Shown here piece after piece: positions 25,907 to 34,470 of a DNA stretch of 64,000 nt (the first letter of the stretch is position 1; the number at the start of each line of letters is the position of its first letter). The DNA lies in contig NZ_BJKP01000005.1 of assembly GCF_008974145.1 (NCBI RefSeq), positions 86,114 to 150,113 on the forward strand, written 5' to 3'. A model generated the notes under the pieces. The model searched no databases. It was not told the origin of the DNA and saw nothing but the letters and a program-made list of their open reading frames with translations. Made by a program: the position numbers and the translations under genes. Source of the DNA: Microcystis aeruginosa NIES-4325. GTDB taxonomy: Bacteria; Cyanobacteriota; Cyanobacteriia; Cyanobacteriales; Microcystaceae.

Positions 25907-27112
25907 ATGAAAATTCTGGTCTTAAATGCGGGATCGAGCAGTCAAAAAAGTTGTTTATACGATTTAGATATTCTCCCCTCCCATCCTCCCCAACCAATTT
26001 GGGCAGCGGGGATCGATTGGACGGTTAACCCTGATTACGGGGTTTTAACGGTAAAAGCTCAGGGAATTAAACAGGAAATTAATCTTTCTAGTCGGGATCG
26101 TCCGGCGGCAATTGCTCGGATGTTAGATACCTTAGTAACTGGAGAAACTAAGGTACTGGCCCACTTCTCCGACATTAGTATAGTCGGTCATCGAGTTGTC
26201 CATGGTGGCACGGAATATTCCCAGGCAACCATGATCACTCCCCAAGTCAAAGAAACGATTAAAAAGCTAATTCCCCTTGCTCCTAGCCATAATCCCGCTC
26301 ATTTGGAAGGAATTGAAGCGATCGAGCAAGTTTTGGGCGATGTTCCTCAAGTAGCAGTGTTTGACACCGCTTTTCATCGTTCTATCCCTCCGGAGTCTTC
26401 TCTTTATCCCATTCCCTACCAATGGAGTGAACTGGGAATCCGTCGCTATGGTTTTCATGGCACCAGTCATCAGTATTGCTCGCAACGGGCTGCCGATTTG
26501 TTGGGAAAACCCCTAGAATCCTTGAAAATGGTCATCTGTCATCTGGGTAATGGTGCTTCCCTATCGGCAGTCAAGGGGGGTAAAAGTATCGATACTACTA
26601 TGGGATTTACCCCCCTAGAGGGATTGATGATGGGAACCCGCAGCGGTTCGATCGATCCGGCGATTCTGATTTATCTAGAGCGAGAATATCAATACAATCC
26701 CGATAGTTTAAATAGTTTACTGAATAAAGAATCGGGTTTAAAGGGAATTTCGGGTATTTCTGGGGATATGCGAGCAATTACCACAGCGATGGCCGAAGGC
26801 AACCAGAGGGCAAAATTAGCATTTGAGATGTATATTCATCGTCTGAAAAGTTTAATCGGATCGATGATTGCTTCTCTAGAGGGGTTAGATGTGTTAGTAT
26901 TTACGGCAGGAATCGGCGAAAATTCAGCTTTAGTACGGGAAAAAGCCAGTCAAGGCTGGTCTTTTTTGGGTTTAGAGTTAGATTTGGCTAAAAATGCCGC
27001 TCGTACCCGGGATGAGGATATCGCCACCGACACATCTAAAGTGCGAGTGATGGTAATTGCTACGGCCGAAGATTGGGCGATCGCACGAGAATGCTGGCAT
27101 TTATCTCCATAG
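25907..27112 (+). CDS. ackA: Acetate kinase
   Basis: Converts acetyl phosphate and ADP to acetate and ATP. The in-frame TTG 25895 precedes it, but ATG 25907 gives the family start MKILVLNAGSSSQK and 401 residues, normal for AckA. Other motifs: GHRVVHGG, AVFDTAFH, RRYGFHGTSHQY, HLGNGAS, TMGFTPLEGLMMGTRSG and FTAGIGENS. It is not next to pta here. Confidence 0.95.
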   Translation: MKILVLNAGSSSQKSCLYDLDILPSHPPQPIWAAGIDWTVNPDYGVLTVKAQGIKQEINLSSRDRPAAIARMLDTLVTGETKVLAHFSDISIVGHRVVHGGTEYSQATMITPQVKETIKKLIPLAPSHNPAHLEGIEAIEQVLGDVPQVAVFDTAFHRSIPPESSLYPIPYQWSELGIRRYGFHGTSHQYCSQRAADLLGKPLESLKMVICHLGNGASLSAVKGGKSIDTTMGFTPLEGLMMGTRSGSIDPAILIYLEREYQYNPDSLNSLLNKESGLKGISGISGDMRAITTAMAEGNQRAKLAFEMYIHRLKSLIGSMIASLEGLDVLVFTAGIGENSALVREKASQGWSFLGLELDLAKNAARTRDEDIATDTSKVRVMVIATAEDWAIARECWHLSP

Positions 27113-27115
27113 ACC

Positions 27116-27667
27116 TTACCTTTGGCCATTCTCTTTTGGCTGTTCCGCCGCGGGAATCTCCATAATTGGATGGTTAAGAGCAATCATCAAATGGTCTCCC
27201 TCTTGGCTAATACTGCTCGGACTGCTCGCCATTTGGGAGAGGGGATCATTGCGTCCCGAGACGAGGTAGGAGCTAACAGCGATCGCAATAGCCGTTAAAA
27301 TTGCGCCACCATAAACATAGTATTGCCGACGACGCTGACCATCGACTTTTCTGAACACCTGTTCTGCTAACTGGTCGCTGGCAATAGTAGCCGGTGCAGG
27401 AATTTGCCTTAAATTAGTTTGTAATCCCAAGAGCTGCCGATAGAGTTTTTTAGCGGCAGCATCATGGTCTAACCAATGCTGAACTAGCTTCCTTTCCTCT
27501 ACCGTTACTTCGTTGTCAATATAGGCACTAATTAAATCGAAACGATCAGCTTCTTCGTTATCCTCATCTAAGAACAAAATATCCTCGGCTGCGGAGTTGG
27601 AATCCCCTTCATCGTGACTTAACAAAGACTTGATCCATTGAACGTCTTCGGGTTGATAATTATTCAT
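27116..27667 (-). CDS. Membrane anti-sigma factor partner of the ECF sigma factor
   Basis: The ATG at 27667 is preferred over the frame opening at 27700; the 183-residue protein then starts MNNYQPEDVQWIK. It has an acidic N-terminus, an anti-sigma-like helical domain (DLISAYIDNEVTVEERKLVQ), and one membrane segment (YYVYGGAILTAIAIAVSSYL). The zinc-binding HxxxCxxC pattern of ZAS-type anti-sigma factors is absent. Position directly downstream of a SigG-type sigma gene is the same as in Synechocystis. It is inferred to sequester the sigma factor at the membrane. Confidence 0.8.
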   Translation of the reverse strand: MNNYQPEDVQWIKSLLSHDEGDSNSAAEDILFLDEDNEEADRFDLISAYIDNEVTVEERKLVQHWLDHDAAAKKLYRQLLGLQTNLRQIPAPATIASDQLAEQVFRKVDGQRRRQYYVYGGAILTAIAIAVSSYLVSGRNDPLSQMASSPSSISQEGDHLMIALNHPIMEIPAAEQPKENGQR

Positions 27668-27780
27668 GGTTGACCTCGACCAGAAGCGATCGGTATGCAA
27701 TCACTTTTCACCAGCACGGAGCTAGTTAAATTTAACGACTCCTCACTTCGGCCGTTAGTGCCGAATCACCACAATTTTCT

Positions 27781-28437
27781 TTAGCCTTCGGTAAAATAGG
27801 GCTGTAAAACAGATTGTAATTTAGCGCGAGCACGGGCAATGCGGGATTTAACGGTTCCTAAAGAAACTCCCGTCATCTCGGCAATTTCTTCGTAGGCCAT
27901 GCCTTCAATTTCCCGGAGAATAATAGTTGTCCGAAAAGCTTCTGGTAAATCAGCGATCGCCGCCTGTAATTGATCGTAGAATTCGTGGGTGGTGAGATGT
28001 TCATCGGGACTGGGGTAATCGGACTCGATATCCCAATCGATTTCGCCATCTTCCACGCGCCGGGGGGCATCGAGGGAAATGGGGTGACTAACCCGCTTGC
28101 GTTTCCGCAATTCGTCGTAAAAAAGATTAGTAGCAATGCGACTTAACCAACCGCGGAACTTGAGGGGTTCATGGAGACGGTTAATATTGCGATAGACGCG
28201 AATCCAGACCTCTTGAGCCAAATCAGCGCGATCTTGCCAATCGGGAGCCAAATGATAGAGTAATTTATCAATATGAGCCTGATAGCGCCGCAGCAGTTCC
28301 GCAAAAGCTGCTCGATCAGGCTGGCACCCTTCCTGACAGCGTACAATCAGATCGTAGTTGGAGAGTTTGTCAGGGGACAAGGGATTTTGAGACTTTTTGG
28401 CCTCAAGTGACCAAGATGCTGGAATCGATTGACTCAT
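27781..28437 (-). CDS. sigG: ECF-type RNA polymerase sigma factor (SigG-like)
   Basis: A 218-residue sigma-70 family factor of the extracytoplasmic-function group. Region 2 (FAELLRRYQAHIDKLLYHL, DLAQEVWIRVYRNI, LKFRGWLSRIATNLFYDELR) and region 4 (LPEAFRTTIILREIEG, YEEIAEMTGVSLGTVKSRI) are intact and regions 1.1 and 3 are absent. The long N-terminus and the linked anti-sigma gene match cyanobacterial SigG. It probably responds to envelope or oxidative stress (inference). Confidence 0.88.
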   Translation of the reverse strand: MSQSIPASWSLEAKKSQNPLSPDKLSNYDLIVRCQEGCQPDRAAFAELLRRYQAHIDKLLYHLAPDWQDRADLAQEVWIRVYRNINRLHEPLKFRGWLSRIATNLFYDELRKRKRVSHPISLDAPRRVEDGEIDWDIESDYPSPDEHLTTHEFYDQLQAAIADLPEAFRTTIILREIEGMAYEEIAEMTGVSLGTVKSRIARARAKLQSVLQPYFTEG

Positions 28438-28825
28438 GGGATTTCCTCAAGGGTATAAGCTCCTCACTCAGAGCTTGAGGACGGGAGAAGTCAGGAAAGG
28501 TTCCCGAAAATAAATAATTTTTTTCCCATGTTTTTATTCTAACTGATCGGATCGGGTTCCCATCGCTGAGTCGATAGCCTAACTCTCAAGCTCAAACCCC
28601 TTCCGTCGGATTTCTTGTTTTCTTCTGGTTTGTCTGACTCTAGTTGCTGATTTACCGAAGGGTTTGTCGATTCACCTTCCTCTTAGTTGTAAAATGCCTG
28701 TAACTCTAGTCTCTCCCCAACCCCCAACCCCTATTTTCCGTCTAAACTTTTGTATAGGGGTAGTCTGGGAAAGTATGGACAACTCTTAAACTAAGTAATT
28801 CGGGACTCAAATCACAATATAGACT
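28438..28825 (+). other. sigG-hemJ divergent intergenic region
   Basis: A 388-bp gap between divergent genes. It holds the start regions of both genes. I see no ORF, no long repeat and no strong hairpin. The last 40 bases before hemJ are AT-rich. Confidence 0.4.
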
Positions 28826-29413
28826 ATGGCTTACTATTGGTTTAAAGCATTTCACCTGATTGGGGTAGTTGTTTGGTTTGCGGGATTATTTTATTTAGTA
28901 CGTTTGTTTGTCTATCATGCGGAGGCAGCAACAGAAACGGAACCGGCACAAGCTATTCTGAAAGCGCAATACGAGATCATGGAGAAGCGACTCTACAATA
29001 TCATTACCACACCGGGGATGATTGTCACCGTGGCCATGGCGATCGGTTTAATCTCCACAGAACCGGAAATTTTAAAATCGGGATGGTTACATATTAAATT
29101 ATCCTTTGTGGCTCTTTTACTGCTCTATCATTTCTACTGTGGTCGCATCATGAAAAAGCTAGAAAATGGGGAATGTAATTGGACGGGACAGCAATTTCGG
29201 GCGTTAAATGAAGCACCAACCCTGTTATTGGTAGTTATTGTCCTTTTGGCAGTATTTAAGAATCAATTACCCCTCGATTTGACCACTTGGTTAATTGTAG
29301 CTTTAGTGGTATTAATGGCGGTGACAATCCAACTCTATGCTAAAAAACGGCGCAAAGATCAGGAAAAACTTCTACAAAATACTCCCCAAAAAGAGGAAGT
29401 AGCAACCAGGTAA
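28826..29413 (+). CDS. hemJ: Protoporphyrinogen IX oxidase HemJ
   Basis: A 195-residue membrane protein of the HemJ (formerly UPF0093/CopD-like) family, which oxidises protoporphyrinogen IX to protoporphyrin IX for heme and chlorophyll. The first helix contains the conserved His of AFHLIGVVVWFAGLFYLVRL, and LYNIITTPGM and HIKLSFVALLLLYHFYCG are further family blocks. There are about four or five membrane segments and a basic C-terminal tail. Confidence 0.92.
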   Translation: MAYYWFKAFHLIGVVVWFAGLFYLVRLFVYHAEAATETEPAQAILKAQYEIMEKRLYNIITTPGMIVTVAMAIGLISTEPEILKSGWLHIKLSFVALLLLYHFYCGRIMKKLENGECNWTGQQFRALNEAPTLLLVVIVLLAVFKNQLPLDLTTWLIVALVVLMAVTIQLYAKKRRKDQEKLLQNTPQKEEVATR

Positions 29414-29822
29414 ATTATACCAATCCTTGCCTAGGTTTCTAGGATAACAGTTAAGAGTGCTTTGATAGCTGTGGGATGGTCTTTCCATCCCAATTGTCTA
29501 GGGATTAACCTTTAGCTTTTAAGTTTTTGGCTTTTTGCTATTTTTAAACTTATACCAAAACTATTTGTAATAGTGTGATTAACTCCCAAGCTATCGATTG
29601 TTTCTCGCTGGTCTAGCACTCCGCTGATCCACTATACCTTTTAAACAGGATTTAGTATTATAAACCTTTTGCGAATAGGAAACGCTATAAATAAAAACAA
29701 TCTCCTGACGACCGACTCCGTTCGGACCTCGGCGTGAGCTTTTGTCGAACGCTCGGTCGAACGCTGATCTCACGGCCGAAGCCTAACCCTAACAACAATT
29801 TTTGATTTTTACAATAGGTCTT
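29414..29822 (+). repeat. Repeat-rich intergenic region before the helicase gene
   Basis: A hairpin TGGGATGG (29472-29479) / CCATCCCA (29485-29492) follows hemJ. At 29706-29790 there is an interspersed repeat with internal copies of GTCGAACGCT and the block CTCACGGCCGAAGCC, also seen at 62996-63012. GCGAATAGGAAACGCTATAA at 29671-29690 resembles GCGAACAGGAAACGCTATAA at 62360-62379. Confidence 0.55.
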
Positions 29823-31286
29823 ATGAATAATTGCTGGATAGATTGGGAGAAAATAACTAGGGATTTTCTTAATTCCCGCAAAATCAAGCAAGTTGCTGAA
29901 TTGCGAGGATTCTATCGAGTTAATCCCTCCGGTATTCCTAGAATTCCCCCCGATTTAGAATTGAGAGACTACCAAAATACAGCGATTATCAGTTGGTTTC
30001 GTAATCGGGGAAGAGGAACTTTAAAAATGGCCACTGGCAGCGGTAAAACTATTACTGCTTTAGCTATTGCCATGGAACTTTACCAAGCGATAGAACTGCA
30101 AGTATTATTAGTAATTTGTCCCTATCGTCACCTAGTCAATCAATGGCAACGAGAAGCGGAAAAATTTAATCTTAAACCGATTTTAGCCTACGAAAGTGTC
30201 CACACATGGCAAAGTCAACTAGCCACAGAATTATATAATGTGCAAGCGGGTAATCAAAAATTTGTCACTATTTTAACTACTAACTCAACTTTTATTAGCG
30301 AGGGTTTTCAATCACAAATAAAATTTTTTCCCGATAAAACTTTAATCGTTGGTGATGAAGCTCATAATTTAGGTTCCCCCCGATTAGAAGAATTATTACC
30401 CCGTTCTTTAGGGCTAAGATTGGCTTTATCCGCTACTCCTGAAAGATATTTTGATGAGGAAGGAACTGACGCTATTCTTGAATATTTTGGACAAATTTTA
30501 CAACCAGAATTTACCCTAGCTGATGCTATTAGTAAAGGTGCTTTAGTCAATTATTTTTATTATCCAGTCTTGGTTGAATTAACCGATAATGAGGCTTTAT
30601 TATACGCAAAATTAACCCAAAGAATCGGCTGGATTTTACAGAAAAATAGTAATTTTAATAGCAATGAAAACCTGACTACATTATTAATGCAAAGGTCACG
30701 ATTAGTTGGTTCGGCAAGTAACAAATTACAGGCTTTACAACAACTGATGCAAGAGCGTTTAGATACGGATCATACTTTATTTTATTGTGGGGATGGTTAT
30801 GTAGAAAATTATACTGCTAATTATCGTCGTCAAGTAGAGGCAGTTACTCATTTATTGGGCAATCAATTAGGTTATCGAGTTGCTACCTACACCGCCGAAA
30901 CTTCCCTGGAAGAACGAGAAAAAATTCGCCAACAATTTGAGGAGGGTTATCTACAAGGATTAGTGGCAATTAGATGTTTAGATGAAGGAGTAGATCTGCC
31001 ATCAATTCAAAACGCAGTCATTCTGGCTAGTAGTGGTAATCCTCGACAATTTATTCAGCGTCGCGGGCGAATATTGCGCCCCCATCCCGATAAAAAACAG
31101 GCGACTTTATTTGATATGATTGTTATGCCGCCCACCTTAGATCGAGAAACCTGGGAAGTAGAAAGGAATTTGTTACGCAAGGAATTAAAACGCTTTCTAG
31201 AGTTTGCCCAATTAGCTATTAATGCTCAAGAAGCTGAGACTAAATTAGGGGAGATTCAAGATAGATATTGTCTTTTGTCTAATTAA
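29823..31286 (+). CDS. SF2 DEAD/DEAH helicase (XPB-like), stand-alone
   Basis: ATG 29823 is preferred over TTG 29802. The 487-residue protein has the SF2 motifs in order: the Q-like LRDYQNTAI, Walker A MATGSGKT (about 71-78), GDEAHN (motif II), LALSATPER (motif III), and the C-terminal helicase RecA-like domain with CLDEGVDLPSIQNAVIL and FIQRRGRILRP. No nuclease domain or zinc finger is visible. The layout resembles helicase-like restriction or repair proteins, some of which are linked to phosphorothioation systems, but no dnd gene is nearby. Function is unassigned; probably accessory, given the repeats around it. Confidence 0.8.
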   Translation: MNNCWIDWEKITRDFLNSRKIKQVAELRGFYRVNPSGIPRIPPDLELRDYQNTAIISWFRNRGRGTLKMATGSGKTITALAIAMELYQAIELQVLLVICPYRHLVNQWQREAEKFNLKPILAYESVHTWQSQLATELYNVQAGNQKFVTILTTNSTFISEGFQSQIKFFPDKTLIVGDEAHNLGSPRLEELLPRSLGLRLALSATPERYFDEEGTDAILEYFGQILQPEFTLADAISKGALVNYFYYPVLVELTDNEALLYAKLTQRIGWILQKNSNFNSNENLTTLLMQRSRLVGSASNKLQALQQLMQERLDTDHTLFYCGDGYVENYTANYRRQVEAVTHLLGNQLGYRVATYTAETSLEEREKIRQQFEEGYLQGLVAIRCLDEGVDLPSIQNAVILASSGNPRQFIQRRGRILRPHPDKKQATLFDMIVMPPTLDRETWEVERNLLRKELKRFLEFAQLAINAQEAETKLGEIQDRYCLLSN

Positions 31287-31423
31287 AAGCTAAAGATTCA
31301 TATTTTTGCAGCTTTTATGCTAGAATAGAGGTTAGTTAAGAATTGATCGCCGAGAAAAGTTAAGCCAAGCGAATAGCGATCGATAAAGTTGTATAATTTT
31401 CTTTCCTCTACTTCTAAACTTCT

Positions 31424-32077
31424 ATGCATCCCCGTCAACAACCCCGCCGCATTGCTCGAGAACTTGCCCTTTTGAGTTTAAGTCAGATTAAAGGCAATCC
31501 TGAAAACCTGGAACAGCAAACTTTAAACGATTTAATTTTAGTCGCAGTTAGAACCTTAACCCTAGAAATTCAAGAAACCTTAGAAACCGCAGCTGCCGAA
31601 ATTAGTCGTGGTAATGAACGGATTCTCGCTAGTGATACTAAGGCGACAAATCTAAAAAGCGCCCAAACTATGGTACAAGAAGCAATTTCTCTTACCCACA
31701 ATGCCATTAATCGCTTAGGAACTGTGATAGATTTTCCCGAAATTGTCCAGTTATCTAGTCAGTACGAAGTGCGGGAATATGCCCTAGAATTAATCGGTAC
31801 AGTCTATCGTCGTCGTGCGGAAATCGAACAGGAATTAACCGGTGCTTTAGTGGATTGGCAACTGCATCGTTTACCGAGAATCGATCGAGATATCCTGCAA
31901 ATTGCCGTGGCAGAAATGCTCTATCTCGATATACCTCAAAAAGTAGCAATCAATGAGGCGATCGAATTAGCCAAACGTTATTCTGATGATGAAGGTTATC
32001 GCTTTATTAATGGCGTTCTCCGACGGGTAACAAATAAGCTAAACGAAGCAGAAAAAGCCGTATCTACCCAGAGTTAA
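31424..32077 (+). CDS. nusB: Transcription antitermination factor NusB
   Basis: A 217-residue NusB. The N-terminal [15 protein letters not shown] and the C-terminal [40 protein letters not shown] and FINGVLRR are the family signature. A middle insertion of about 70 residues (45-115) is typical of cyanobacterial NusB. It acts with NusE (S10) at boxA of rRNA operons. Confidence 0.94.
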   Translation: MHPRQQPRRIARELALLSLSQIKGNPENLEQQTLNDLILVAVRTLTLEIQETLETAAAEISRGNERILASDTKATNLKSAQTMVQEAISLTHNAINRLGTVIDFPEIVQLSSQYEVREYALELIGTVYRRRAEIEQELTGALVDWQLHRLPRIDRDILQIAVAEMLYLDIPQKVAINEAIELAKRYSDDEGYRFINGVLRRVTNKLNEAEKAVSTQS

Positions 32078-32095
32078 CCCCGAAAGAAATCAATA

Positions 32096-32569
32096 CTACA
32101 ATGACCACATTTTATAGGGAAATTTCTGTAAATTGCTATTGTAGTATCGCTCATCTCCCGTGACTTCTTCGCCGATCCAATCAGGAATACTAATGACTTG
32201 ATCCTCTTGTTCTAACTCAATTTCAGCCATAATTAAACCTTGATTATCCCCTAAAAATTCATCAACTTCCCAAGTTAAATTCTCCAGAGAAATACGATGA
32301 CGAATCTTTTCAATTAAAGGTTTTTTACAGAGGTTTTCTAACATGATTGCCGCCTCTTCTAGGGGAATTGCATACTCGAATTCCAGGCGACTAATACCCT
32401 CAGTCTTGCCTTTAATGGTTAAATAACCCCGATCTCCAACTACACGAACTCGCACAGTTGTCAATCCCTCTTGGGTAGGAATATATCCCTGACGATACAA
32501 CTTGCCAGCAGCCAGCGATCGCCAAGAATCCCCTTTAACCAGAAACTTCCGTTCAATTTCAACAGACAT
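32096..32569 (-). CDS. CYTH domain protein (triphosphate tunnel metalloenzyme)
   Basis: A 157-residue protein with the family start VEIERKFLVKG (ExExK), then YIPTQEGLTTVRVR and YLTIKGKTEGISRLEFEYAI, RHRISLENLTWEVDEF and EIELEQED. These charged residues line the tunnel that binds triphosphate and metal. Bacterial members hydrolyse inorganic tripolyphosphate or act as nucleotide triphosphatases; the substrate here is not shown. It is convergent with nusB. Confidence 0.88.
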   Translation of the reverse strand: MSVEIERKFLVKGDSWRSLAAGKLYRQGYIPTQEGLTTVRVRVVGDRGYLTIKGKTEGISRLEFEYAIPLEEAAIMLENLCKKPLIEKIRHRISLENLTWEVDEFLGDNQGLIMAEIELEQEDQVISIPDWIGEEVTGDERYYNSNLQKFPYKMWSL

Positions 32570-32590
32570 AAGTTTTTGACGACAATAAAT

Positions 32591-33001
32591 TTAAGCCGTA
32601 GCCACGGCAGCAGCTTGGGTTCCTAGTTGAATTAACTCGATCTTGTAGCCATTAGGATCTTCCACAAAAGCAATCACCGTAGAACCATGTTTCATCGGGC
32701 CCGGTTCCCGGGTGACATTACCACCAAGAACTTTAATTTTCTCACAGGTGCTATAGATATCATCCACACCTAGGGCGATATGACCGTAAGCATTACCGAC
32801 TTCATAGCGATCGACTCCCCAATTATAGGTCAGTTCGATGACAGCATGATTAGCCTCATCGCCATAACCGACGAAAGCGAGAGTAAATTGACCATTGGGA
32901 TAGTCTTTCTGGCGCAGTAACTTCATTCCCAGCACATCGCAGTAAAATTGTAGAGATTCCTGCAAATTATTGACCCGGAGCATGGTGTGTAAAAGACGCA
33001 T
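32591..33001 (-). CDS. gloA: Lactoylglutathione lyase (glyoxalase I)
   Basis: A 136-residue glyoxalase I that isomerises the methylglyoxal-glutathione hemithioacetal. Metal ligand positions of the bacterial nickel-type enzyme are present: His5 (RLLHTMLRV), a Glu in VIELTYNWG, His in [10 protein letters not shown] and Glu in YKIELIQ. The start ATG 33001 and length are normal. 21 bases separate it from the downstream CYTH gene, so the two may be co-transcribed. Confidence 0.93.
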   Translation of the reverse strand: MRLLHTMLRVNNLQESLQFYCDVLGMKLLRQKDYPNGQFTLAFVGYGDEANHAVIELTYNWGVDRYEVGNAYGHIALGVDDIYSTCEKIKVLGGNVTREPGPMKHGSTVIAFVEDPNGYKIELIQLGTQAAAVATA

Positions 33002-33258
33002 GATTATTTTTAGATGACATCGATCGAAAAATTACTTATCCTTGATTGTAACCAGTGCTTGGGACTTCTTATCTCCTTGAGGCTCAACAATTATACTAAT
33101 ACAAGTGTACGAAAACCTCACCTGTAAAATCAGCTACTCCCCCAAGCGGTTAATAGCTGTGAACAGAATCACCCAGTTTAATCAAATCTCTGGGACTGGA
33201 ATATAATGTTAAATATCTAGGGAAGTATAGAAAATAGGAATTGGCACGGGTTAAAACT

Positions 33259-34440
33259 ATGCGTTTTTATTTAGAGTATATCAATCACTTAGGTCGTTTA
33301 CAGAAAAAATCCGCCGGGTTGGTTCGACAAGCTCACCAACCAGTTCGACACGCCGGTTTCACGATTACAGAAGTTTTACTGGCGGGTGTAATGATGCTGA
33401 TTGCCGTCTTGGTATCGGGAATTGGCGTGATTAACCTGCTCAGAAGCAATTATCGAGCTAGTGCTGATAGTGAAATCCGAAATAATCTTAATCGTACTCT
33501 AGAGTTTGTTTCAGATGACCTGAGACGGGCAAGAATTATCGCTGATGCTGACGCTGCGATCGTGACGGATCAAGTAGCCGAAGCGCGTGCCGCCGGATCA
33601 CGAGTAGTTCTTGCTTTCCAAATTTCTAATCCCAACAATCCAGGTCAGGCGCTCCCCGATCAGATCGTTTACTATACCACAGGCCCTGAAAATTCTTTGA
33701 CCGGTCCGCGAGTCTTGTGGCGCTTTGGTCCTAATTTGGACCCTAATGGCAACTACATCACCCCCGCAGATATTGATACTTGGATTCGTTCCCCTGTCAC
33801 TGATATGTTAGCAACGGCTGCTAATAACCCCAATTGTCCTGCGGATTTTAACCTAATCGACAATCCTGATGCCCCTCCTGTGGATGGTTTTTTTGCCTGT
33901 GTTCGCGATGGTGGTGGTCAAGTGATTTTGAATGCCAACGCTCAGGTGGAGATGACTACTGTGACTGCTGGAAATAGGGATAGAGTTGACTACGCTGCCA
34001 GCACCAGAGTTGCCACCAGAGCCGCCAATGGAATATTTAACCTCATCCCCCCTTCCACAGATCGTCTTTTTGGTACTGGTCTAGCATTAACTGTACCCGT
34101 CCTTACCGCAGCAGCAAATGTTAAAGCTCAAGTTATTGGGGGAGATTTTTGTGCATCCTGTACTGTTGCTACAGGTCCCCTGAATAATATTCCGCCAGGA
34201 GTAGCTATACCTTCAACTGTTGCGGGTACAAGTATTAGGGGAAATTCTGGAGACGCTGTTGTACTCACTATCAATTCGACACTGACTAATCGCAGTTGGA
34301 ACTCTCGGACGGACACAGTACGGGCATATACTTCTACTAGTCGCAGTTCACCCAGAAGTCTTGAGAATAATCAGGTTTTATTGGTGTTTACGACGCCGTC
34401 AGCCTCCTATCAGGTTTTATTAACTATTACCCCTCGCTAA
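33259..34440 (+). CDS. Type IV pilin-like pseudopilin (HpsB-like)
   Basis: ATG 33259 is preferred over TTG 33241. The 393-residue protein has a prepilin cleavage/methylation site (HAGFTITEVLLAGVMM, with Glu at +5) and one N-terminal hydrophobic helix, then a long secreted part. It resembles the HpsB-type pseudopilin of hormogonium polysaccharide secretion, but no hps genes are adjacent. The leader (about 33 residues) is unusually long and contains VRQAHQP, encoded by a small palindrome (GGTTGGT/ACCAACC, 33318-33341) that looks inserted. Confidence 0.7.
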   Translation: MRFYLEYINHLGRLQKKSAGLVRQAHQPVRHAGFTITEVLLAGVMMLIAVLVSGIGVINLLRSNYRASADSEIRNNLNRTLEFVSDDLRRARIIADADAAIVTDQVAEARAAGSRVVLAFQISNPNNPGQALPDQIVYYTTGPENSLTGPRVLWRFGPNLDPNGNYITPADIDTWIRSPVTDMLATAANNPNCPADFNLIDNPDAPPVDGFFACVRDGGGQVILNANAQVEMTTVTAGNRDRVDYAASTRVATRAANGIFNLIPPSTDRLFGTGLALTVPVLTAAANVKAQVIGGDFCASCTVATGPLNNIPPGVAIPSTVAGTSIRGNSGDAVVLTINSTLTNRSWNSRTDTVRAYTSTSRSSPRSLENNQVLLVFTTPSASYQVLLTITPR

Positions 34441-34470
34441 ACTTATGGCAATAAGCTGGAACCTTAAAAT

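Noticed and set aside
29591..29773. A 60-residue ORF on the minus strand
   Set aside because: It is coded by the interspersed repeat (29706-29790) and has no conserved domain.
29802..31286. Assignment as a phosphorothioation (Dnd/Dpt) restriction protein
   Set aside because: Helicase motifs alone do not support it and no dnd or dpt gene is in the window.
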